A stretch of 14,188 bases of DNA, from assembly GCA_016287035.1 (NCBI GenBank), contig JAEEVI010000015.1, positions 1-14,188 of the forward strand, written 5' to 3'. The stretch is from Bacillota bacterium. GTDB lineage: Bacteria; Bacillota; Clostridia; Peptostreptococcales; Anaerovoracaceae. Below the pieces are notes generated by a model. The model was not told the origin of the DNA. It saw only the letters and a list, made by a program, of their open reading frames with translations, and did not search any database. Positions 7,782 to 13,068 of this stretch are shown piece after piece. The stretch's first letter is position 1, and each line of letters starts with the position of its first letter. The position numbers were made by a program, and so were the translations under genes.

Positions 7782-9049
7782 TGAAGAATTACGATCTTAT
7801 CGTCATAGGAGGCGGCGCGGCCGGAATGGCGGCGGCTGTTTCCGCGTGCAAAAACGGCGTTGAGAGCGTCCTCATCATCGAGCGCGACGACGCGCTCGGC
7901 GGCATCCTCAACCAGTGCATACACAACGGCTTCGGCCTCCACTATTTCAAGGAGGAGCTCACGGGTCCCGAATTCGCGGAGCGCTTCGCCGACATGGTCA
8001 GGGAGCTTCCGATCGAGGTCAAGCTCAACACGATGGTGCTCGAGATCACCGAAGATCACAAGGTCAAGTGCATGAGCAGCAAGGACGGCTACGAAGAGCT
8101 CCAGGCCAAGGCCATCGTTCTGGCGATGGGCTGCAGAGAGCGCACGCGCGGCGCGATCGACATCGCCGGCGACCGTCCTGCCGGAATAATGACGGCCGGC
8201 ATGGCTCAGCGCTTCGTCAACATGGACGGCTACATGTGCGGAAAGAAGGTACTGATCCTCGGAACGGGCGATATAGGCCTCATAATGGCCCGCAGGATGA
8301 AGCTCGAAGGCGCCGAGGTGGTAGGCATCCTCGCCAGAGGCAGCTACCCCAAGGGCCTCAAGAGGAACGTCGTGCAGTGCCTGGAGGATTTCGGCATCCC
8401 CCTCTATCTCTCGCACAATATAACGAATATCATCGGCAAGCACAGGATCGAGAAGGTCATCGTCGCCGAGACCGACGCCAAGAAGGAAGTCATACCCGGC
8501 ACCGAGAAGGAGTTCGACTGCGACACGGTGCTGCTCTCGGTAGGTCTTATCCCCGAGAACGAGCTCTCCAAGGGCGCGGGCGTCGAGCTCGACAGAAAGA
8601 CGAGCGGCGCGTACGTCTATGAGAACATGGAGACGAACATCCCCGGCATCTTCGCCTGCGGCAACGTCCTTCACGTCCACGACCTCGTCGACTTCGTGGC
8701 GGCCGAGTCCGATAAGGCCGGAGCCGCCGTCGCCGAGTACATCAAGAACGGCGAAAAGGGCGGAGATATCTTTACCGTTAAGAACGGCGACAGAGTCTCC
8801 TACACGGTCCCGCAGAAGATCCGCAAGGACAACGTCGGAAAGGCCGGCGTGGACATCTGCTTCCGCGTGCCGAACATCTACAGCAGCGTCCGCATAAGCA
8901 TAACGGACGGAGAAAAGGAGATCTGCGGCTTCAACAGAGACTACATGGAGCCCGGCGAGATGGAAAAGGTCCGCGTCCCCGGAGTACTGCTCGACAAGGC
9001 GTCCGGCGACACGCTCACAGTAAGCATCGTGGATCAGGAGGGTAAGTGA
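7781..9049 (+). CDS. GlpB-like FAD/NAD(P)-dependent pyridine-nucleotide oxidoreductase
   Basis: A 422-residue Pyr_redox_2-type flavoprotein. The FAD motif GGGAAG is at 10-15, a second Rossmann motif GTGDIG at 161-166 suggests NAD(P) binding, and the FAD ribityl-contact block GIFACGN lies near 288-294. The N-terminal block LNQCIHNGFG (around Cys46) is typical of the subgroup that pairs with DAO-type dehydrogenases (anaerobic glycerol-3-phosphate dehydrogenase, opine and hydroxyproline dehydrogenases). It lacks the C-x4-C disulfide of lipoamide or thioredoxin reductases. The C-terminal 90 residues have mixed beta character. It is coupled by one-base overlaps to both neighbours, so it is probably the second subunit of a three-protein complex transferring electrons to NAD(P)+ or another carrier. 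Confidence 0.87.
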   Translation: MKNYDLIVIGGGAAGMAAAVSACKNGVESVLIIERDDALGGILNQCIHNGFGLHYFKEELTGPEFAERFADMVRELPIEVKLNTMVLEITEDHKVKCMSSKDGYEELQAKAIVLAMGCRERTRGAIDIAGDRPAGIMTAGMAQRFVNMDGYMCGKKVLILGTGDIGLIMARRMKLEGAEVVGILARGSYPKGLKRNVVQCLEDFGIPLYLSHNITNIIGKHRIEKVIVAETDAKKEVIPGTEKEFDCDTVLLSVGLIPENELSKGAGVELDRKTSGAYVYENMETNIPGIFACGNVLHVHDLVDFVAAESDKAGAAVAEYIKNGEKGGDIFTVKNGDRVSYTVPQKIRKDNVGKAGVDICFRVPNIYSSVRISITDGEKEICGFNRDYMEPGEMEKVRVPGVLLDKASGDTLTVSIVDQEGK

Positions 9050-9405
9050 TGGAAAAGATAATATGCATTCTTTGCCCCAAGGGCTGCCATCTTGAGGTCG
9101 ATCCGGACAACGATTACGCCGTGAAGGGCCACAGCTGCCCCAAGGGAATGGTATACGGCAGGGAGGAGCTCAAGAATCCTGTAAGAGTCGTCACTACGAC
9201 CGTTACGATAAAGGATTCGACGCTTCCCAGATGCCCGGTAAAAACAAACGGCATGATCCCCAAGAAGTACGTCGAGCAGGCCGTAAGGCTCCTCGATTCG
9301 GTCGTCGTCGAGGCGCCCGTAAAGCTCGGGGACGTCATCTACAAGGATATCTGCGGCACGGGAGTCGATTTCGTCGCCAGCAGGAGCATGGCAAAAAAGG
9401 CTTAG
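9049..9405 (+). CDS. DUF1667 family small cysteine-motif protein
   Basis: A 118-residue protein with an N-terminal cluster Cys6-x2-Cys9-x3-Cys13-x16-Cys30 (CILCPKGC, then SCPKG). The spacing resembles the [4Fe-4S] motif at the N terminus of molybdopterin oxidoreductases, although no molybdopterin domain is present. DUF1667 proteins are commonly encoded beside the GlpA/GlpB-like pair, in the place a GlpC-type electron-transfer subunit would hold, so this is probably the third subunit. I chose ATG 9049, overlapping the upstream TGA by one base, because AGGAGGG (9036-9042) lies 6 nt before it; an in-frame GTG at 9046 is too close. The family call is confident and the cluster is inferred. Confidence 0.85.
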   Translation: MEKIICILCPKGCHLEVDPDNDYAVKGHSCPKGMVYGREELKNPVRVVTTTVTIKDSTLPRCPVKTNGMIPKKYVEQAVRLLDSVVVEAPVKLGDVIYKDICGTGVDFVASRSMAKKA

Positions 9406-9436
9406 ACAGCCGGTAACATATCAGGAGGATAATAAA

Positions 9437-10135
9437 ATGAATCAGCTCATCAATTACGATACAGCGGAGATGCTCGTAGCTCACGGCGTAGACGTAAGCG
9501 GTATGTCCACCGCGGATCAGTGCAAGGAGATCTTCAGGCTCCTCGGCGAAGAGCTCGCCGAAGACGGTCTCACCTTCACCGACGTCGTCAACGTCATCGC
9601 CGAGATGGAGGACATGAGGGAAAGACCCATCATCAACCAGGCGCAGAAGGACGTATGGACCGATCCCGCGACCTATCCCTGCAGAGTCATCCTTCAGAGG
9701 GGCGGCTTCAAGGGCGGCGCGAGGCTCCGCCTCATGATCACCGCGGCCAAGGGCCCCCACGAGATCGTCAACACCGACAAGGGCCAGACTCCGACAGGTC
9801 CGTTCTCAAGAGTCGCCGTATGCGGCCAGAGAGTCATCGGCAGCGGCGTGCGCGCGATAATCCCCGGAACTCAGCAGAGAGTCTCAAGCGACATCCGCGC
9901 CTGCGCGAACCAGTGCCTCACGAACCTCGACATCAACCTGCAGGCTGCCGGATCCAACATCCGCAAGGCCTACAGCATGGTCGTATATCTCCATAACATG
10001 AACGACGTTCCCACGGTCATGAACGTCCTCTACAGCTGGGGGCTTTCCGAGAGCAAGATGCAGCTCCAGTTCGAGTACGTCGACGCCCTCAACGAGTATC
10101 ACGACATAGAGATCGCCTGCAACGCGTATCTGTAA
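9437..10135 (+). CDS. Tandem RidA-like (YjgF/Rid superfamily) protein
   Basis: A 232-residue cytoplasmic protein that I read as two Rid-like halves. Residues 119-230 fit a whole domain: TPTGPFSRVAVCG resembles the family opening (GPYSQA), followed by the helix QCLTNLDINLQAAGS, the block VVYLHNMNDVPTVMNV (family usually VYLTDMNDF) and an acidic closing strand HDIEIAC. Residues 7-105 fit a shortened domain, with SGMSTADQCKEIFRLLGEEL, then TFTDVVNVIAEMEDM and a closing strand. The catalytic arginine that grips substrate carboxylate in RidA seems absent from both halves by eye (Pro81/Tyr80 and Lys207 at that place), so imine hydrolysis is not assured. Rid proteins clear reactive enamine or imine intermediates. 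AGGAGG precedes ATG, and it is the last operon gene, followed by a terminator. Confidence 0.65.
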   Translation: MNQLINYDTAEMLVAHGVDVSGMSTADQCKEIFRLLGEELAEDGLTFTDVVNVIAEMEDMRERPIINQAQKDVWTDPATYPCRVILQRGGFKGGARLRLMITAAKGPHEIVNTDKGQTPTGPFSRVAVCGQRVIGSGVRAIIPGTQQRVSSDIRACANQCLTNLDINLQAAGSNIRKAYSMVVYLHNMNDVPTVMNVLYSWGLSESKMQLQFEYVDALNEYHDIEIACNAYL

Positions 10136-10145
10136 AGCAGATCAT

Positions 10146-10177
10146 CCGGAGGCACACGCTGCCTCCGGTATTTTTTT
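10146..10177 (+). terminator. Intrinsic terminator ending the ten-gene operon
   Basis: CCGGAGGC (10146-10153) pairs perfectly with GCCTCCGG (10161-10168) around a 7-base loop, followed by TATTTTTTT. This is a textbook rho-independent terminator 10 nt after the stop of the RidA-like gene. It separates the operon from the racemase gene. Confidence 0.93.
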
Positions 10178-10336
10178 AACCCTTTGACTGAAAACCGGCG
10201 GACCGGTCACCGGACTGCCGCGTTTCGCGAACGGAACATCCCCCGCCGCAGGGATCCCGATAATACACGACTACACATACCCCGAATACACAGACCCCAT
10301 ATCATAACTTGCTTGTCGGCTTTCAGGAGGTGCGCT

Positions 10337-11017
10337 ATGACGGAAAAGCATGTGGGACTGATCAATTTGGACGTAGTAAGCAGGACCGTGAAAGGAAGCG
10401 GGGCTAAGACCATGTGGCCCGAATTCAAGTTCCCCGTAAAGATCGAGACAGCCAAAGGCGTGACGTTCGCCGGGCTGGGGATGCACGACCGCGGTTTCAG
10501 GGACAGCATGCTGGAAGCGGGCAGAAGGCTCGCCGACGGCGGCGCGAGCGCGCTGATAGGCGGCTGCGGCTTTATGGGGCTGTTCCAGAAGGATTTCGCG
10601 GAGGAGTTCGGGATACCCGTCATGCTCTCGCCGCTGAGCCTCATACCGAGCATGGCGCTGCAGCTGGGAAAAGGGCAGAGGATCGGAGTGATCACGGCCA
10701 ACAGCGAGTCGGTGGACCGCGAGATGCTGGAAATGATGGGGATCGATCCTTCGATACCCGTTTACGTAAAAGGGCTCAGGGATAAGCCGCACTTTTACGA
10801 AGTCGTATACGAACTCGGCAGAGTCGTCGACACCGACATACTTAAGAGGGAGATCGTCGACTGCGCGAAGGCGCTCGTCAGCGAAGCTCCGGACGTGAAG
10901 CTGATCGTCTGCGAGTGCACGATGCTCGCGGTATACCGCGACGCGATAAAGGAGGCCACCGGCCGCGCGGTGTACGACTGGGAGAATATGATGGATCTGC
11001 TCTGGGCGGGGCTTTAG
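10337..11017 (+). CDS. Asp/Glu/hydantoin racemase superfamily protein
   Basis: A 226-residue cofactor-independent racemase/isomerase fold with two alpha/beta halves. The two expected catalytic cysteines are Cys77 (GGCGFMG, where classical racemases have CN[TS]) and Cys194 (ECTML, aligned to the usual CTE/CTH motif); Cys192 is nearby. Family members racemise aspartate, glutamate or hydantoins, or isomerise maleate. The divergent motifs argue against a standard MurI. I chose ATG 10337 because AGGAGG (10325-10330) lies 6 nt upstream; in-frame extension to 10184 would run over the spacer after the terminator and lacks a ribosome site. No convincing promoter was found in the 159 bp upstream. Its stop lies 2 bp from the stop of the convergent DUF401 gene. 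Confidence 0.8.
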   Translation: MTEKHVGLINLDVVSRTVKGSGAKTMWPEFKFPVKIETAKGVTFAGLGMHDRGFRDSMLEAGRRLADGGASALIGGCGFMGLFQKDFAEEFGIPVMLSPLSLIPSMALQLGKGQRIGVITANSESVDREMLEMMGIDPSIPVYVKGLRDKPHFYEVVYELGRVVDTDILKREIVDCAKALVSEAPDVKLIVCECTMLAVYRDAIKEATGRAVYDWENMMDLLWAGL

Positions 11018-11019
11018 CG

Positions 11020-12231
11020 CTACAGTATTACTCTCGTCAGAAGCAGGTAGTACACGAGTATGACCACCATGAATATGCCTACGGGCTTGAAGGTCTTTTT
11101 GACGATGCCCCCGAAGCTCGAGCCGAAATAGTCGGTGGCGACGAAAAGGCAGACGTGCGTCGGGCTGAACTGCATCGCCGCGTAGACGTAGCTGTGGAGC
11201 ATCACCATGAACGGCCAGCCGATGGCAGGGCACGCGGTGAACGCGATGCTCGTGCAGATGCTGACGATCGCGGTGCTCCCGACCACGAGAGAACCGATAA
11301 AGAATATTATCCCGAATATCAGATCCATCGGGATCGGCAGCGCGCCGAGCATCTCCGGGAGCTTTTTTATCACGCCCGTAAAGCTGATGAATTCCTTGAA
11401 CACAAGACACAGATACGTCGAAAGGATGAGGTTGACCTCGAAGGCCTTCACGAGGATCCTCGGAAGCTCGGACAGCCTGAACCTGTAGACGACGTATACG
11501 AGCGCCGTCACGATGCCGGCTGCCAGGAGCGTGTTCATGCCGCACACGAGCACGAGCACGATTATCGCGATGAGCGGCCAGAGGTGCTTTAAGAGATTTA
11601 CGGCGTCGCGCTTTTTGTCCGTGCTCTCCGGCATACCGGTCTCGCTTCCGACGTTCGGGCGGATATAGCAGAACCAGCCGATAGCGAACATTGCGCAGAC
11701 GAGCGGAAGCATGCCGAGCACGAAATCCTTTATGGCGACGCCGCTGAGCTGCGACATTATGAGTATCGCCGGATACGTCGGCAGGAAGCTCTCGGGTATG
11801 TGGCGGAAATACGACGTGACGAACGACTTCGTGTCCTTGTCGAGATCGTCCTTGACCGCGTCCTCAACAAGCTCGCCGCACATCATCGTCGCGGCGGAGG
11901 AGGGCAGCAGACCGATGATCATCGGCGCCACGGTGCCGTTGATGCGCCTGTTGTTGAACAGGCCGTTGAGGTCCTCCTGCGCGAGCTTGAGCTGGCGCCT
12001 CTCCTCAAGAAGCTTCTGCAGCATCGTTATGACGTATATGACGAGGCACGTGCTGATGGTGCTCCACGAGGTCGTGGCTTTTATTATCAGGCGTCCGCAT
12101 TCGGCGATCGGTATCTGCCAGAGCGGAACGGTCGACGCTATGCCGACGATTATAGCCTGCCAGAGCTTGAGCTTGAATTTGAGCGCGATTATTATGATTG
12201 CCAGAACGGCCAGCAGTTTGACGAGATCCAT
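11020..12231 (-). CDS. DUF401 family integral membrane protein (probable organic acid transporter)
   Basis: A 403-residue protein with about ten hydrophobic segments. It resembles the DUF401 family, a branch of the ion-transporter superfamily to which many anion and carboxylate carriers belong. Visible landmarks are the GLLPSSAATMMCGELVEDA segment (around 113-131), a hydrophilic central loop (about 192-210) and the C-terminal block HSYVYAAMQFSPTHVCLF, which recalls DUF401 sequences. The substrate is unknown. The minus-strand start is preceded by GGAG 8-9 nt upstream. It converges with the racemase gene with a 2-bp gap and no hairpin between the stops, so the transcripts probably overlap. Confidence 0.75.
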   Translation of the reverse strand: MDLVKLLAVLAIIIIALKFKLKLWQAIIVGIASTVPLWQIPIAECGRLIIKATTSWSTISTCLVIYVITMLQKLLEERRQLKLAQEDLNGLFNNRRINGTVAPMIIGLLPSSAATMMCGELVEDAVKDDLDKDTKSFVTSYFRHIPESFLPTYPAILIMSQLSGVAIKDFVLGMLPLVCAMFAIGWFCYIRPNVGSETGMPESTDKKRDAVNLLKHLWPLIAIIVLVLVCGMNTLLAAGIVTALVYVVYRFRLSELPRILVKAFEVNLILSTYLCLVFKEFISFTGVIKKLPEMLGALPIPMDLIFGIIFFIGSLVVGSTAIVSICTSIAFTACPAIGWPFMVMLHSYVYAAMQFSPTHVCLFVATDYFGSSFGGIVKKTFKPVGIFMVVILVYYLLLTRVIL

Positions 12232-12322
12232 GTTTTCTCCGGTAAAGCTGGAAAAGATAATGCTTAGTCTGTAACAGAGAAATGATACACGAAGGGCAGG
12301 ACTCTGTAAGTGACTGAGTTAC

Positions 12323-12353
12323 AAAAGGCCGCGGCTCTTCGCCGCGGCCCTTT
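12323..12353 (-). terminator. Intrinsic terminator of the thioredoxin operon
   Basis: Read on the minus strand, GGCCGCGGC (12349-12341) pairs with GCCGCGGCC (12335-12327) around a 5-base loop, followed by TTTT. AAA/TTT flanks extend the stem past a bulged base. It lies about 20 nt beyond the thioredoxin stop codon. The T-run is short but the 9-bp all-GC stem is very stable. Confidence 0.75.
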
Positions 12354-12370
12354 GGATGCGTATCCGCCTC

Positions 12371-12682
12371 TTATTTGAACATCGCTTCGATGTCCTGCTT
12401 GCTGCGCAGACCGACGTTCATGACGACGGGACGTCCCTGCTTGAATAGGATGAGAGTCGGTATGGACGAGATCCCGAAATCTCCCGCGAGCTGAGGCTGC
12501 TCGTCCACGTTGACCTTGCCCACCTTTATGACGCCCTCGTTCTCCTTCGCGATCTCCTCGACCGTCGGAGCGATCATCTGGCAGGGCCCGCACCAGGTAG
12601 CCCAGAAATCCACCAGAACGGGGATCGGGGAATTTACGACCTCTTCTTCGAAATTATCCTTTGTAAGTACTACTTCTGCCAT
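12371..12682 (-). CDS. trxA: Thioredoxin
   Basis: A 103-residue single-domain thioredoxin of standard length. The active site WCGPC places the redox cysteines at 31 and 34, preceded by VDFWAT, and the cis-proline loop SSIPTL follows. It reduces protein disulfides in the cytoplasm. I chose ATG 12682 because GGGGAGGA lies 5 nt upstream on the minus strand; an in-frame ATG at 12703 overlaps the preceding gene by a few bases and would add seven residues. It is 17 bp downstream of the ferredoxin-thioredoxin reductase-like gene, so that protein is its likely reductant; no NADPH thioredoxin reductase is adjacent. Confidence 0.93.
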   Translation of the reverse strand: MAEVVLTKDNFEEEVVNSPIPVLVDFWATWCGPCQMIAPTVEEIAKENEGVIKVGKVNVDEQPQLAGDFGISSIPTLILFKQGRPVVMNVGLRSKQDIEAMFK

Positions 12683-12699
12683 TTTATCCTCCCCGGATA

Positions 12700-12900
12700 T
12701 CAATCCTTAGATTTGTAATAAAGCATGCAGTGGCAATAGCCTTCGAAGTCCGGATCGGCTATCTGATCGCGGAACTCCTTGCACATGCATTTGTATTCCT
12801 CCGTTTTCTGCACGCGGCAGGGACAATAGCCTCCTTTTGCCTTGAGTCCTTCCCGGATCCTCTTTACGACGGCTTCGTCCGTGTTGAGCGTTACGGCCAT
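12700..12900 (-). CDS. Short ferredoxin-thioredoxin reductase catalytic-subunit-like protein
   Basis: A 66-residue protein with the six-cysteine pattern of the FTR catalytic chain: Cys26-Pro-Cys28, Cys38-Met-Cys40 and Cys56-His-Cys58, each preceded or followed by expected residues (YCPCR, GYCHC). In plant and cyanobacterial FTR, four of these cysteines hold a [4Fe-4S] cluster and two form the disulfide that receives ferredoxin electrons and reduces thioredoxin. The protein is shorter than those enzymes and the spacing between pairs differs (9 and 15 residues), while the overall span is similar. No variable subunit gene is present. AGGAGG lies 8 nt before ATG on the minus strand. Adjacency to thioredoxin supports the role. 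Confidence 0.82.
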   Translation of the reverse strand: MAVTLNTDEAVVKRIREGLKAKGGYCPCRVQKTEEYKCMCKEFRDQIADPDFEGYCHCMLYYKSKD

Positions 12901-12930
12901 ATCTTTGCCTCCTTTCGAAAACTTTCGTTT

Positions 12931-12939
12931 ATTATACCA
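12931..12939 (-). promoter_or_regulatory. Extended -10 promoter of the FTR-like/thioredoxin operon
   Basis: On the minus strand the sequence TGGTATAAT is a perfect extended -10 element (TGnTATAAT). The -35 region 17 bp upstream is only a poor match (TTTATT), as expected where an extended -10 compensates. Transcription would start about 12924, leaving a leader of about 24 nt before the ATG at 12900. Confidence 0.7.
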
Positions 12940-13013
12940 GTTGTTCAGTATTTAATAAAGAAAAAACGACAGCGGCCGGCCGCCGCGCGAAAATGCTATC
13001 AAATGAAAATATG

Positions 13014-13026
13014 CGATTGCCAATCG
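13014..13026. promoter_or_regulatory. Perfect dyad CGATTG-C-CAATCG over the -35 box
   Basis: Six-base arms (13014-13019 and 13021-13026) form a perfect inverted repeat about one central base. It covers the TTGCCA hexamer of the promoter for the membrane GGDEF-like gene. The location is that of a repressor site; no cognate regulator is visible. Confidence 0.45.
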
Positions 13027-13045
13027 GGCTCTTTTCTTATATTAT
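13017..13045 (+). promoter_or_regulatory. Probable sigma-A promoter of the membrane GGDEF-like gene
   Basis: TTGCCA (13017-13022) and TATTAT (13040-13045) are separated by exactly 17 bp. The predicted start at about 13052 leaves a very short leader of about 17 nt before the ATG at 13069. It is divergent from the FTR-like/thioredoxin promoter about 80 bp away. Confidence 0.6.
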
Positions 13046-13068
13046 TTTACGTGCGGGAAAAGGATAGA

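Noticed and set aside
10195..10213. Repeated CCGG tetramers after the operon terminator
   Set aside because: Spacing is irregular (8 and 7 bases) and the local sequence is GC-rich, so this is consistent with chance; no promoter elements fit around it.
10184..10336. N-terminal extension of the racemase gene
   Set aside because: It would be Arg/Pro-rich with no family similarity and would start only a few bases after the operon terminator. ATG 10337 has an ideal ribosome site.
12305..12323. TGTAA-N9-TTACA dyad upstream of the DUF401 gene
   Set aside because: The arms are only 5 bp and it adjoins the thioredoxin terminator. No good promoter for the DUF401 gene was found near it, so an operator call is not supported.
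12972..12983. 12-bp perfect palindrome GCGGCCGGCCGC with a nearby minus-strand T-run
   Set aside because: It looks terminator-like on the minus strand, but the stem would be only 4 bp with a 4-base loop and no minus-strand gene lies upstream to terminate.
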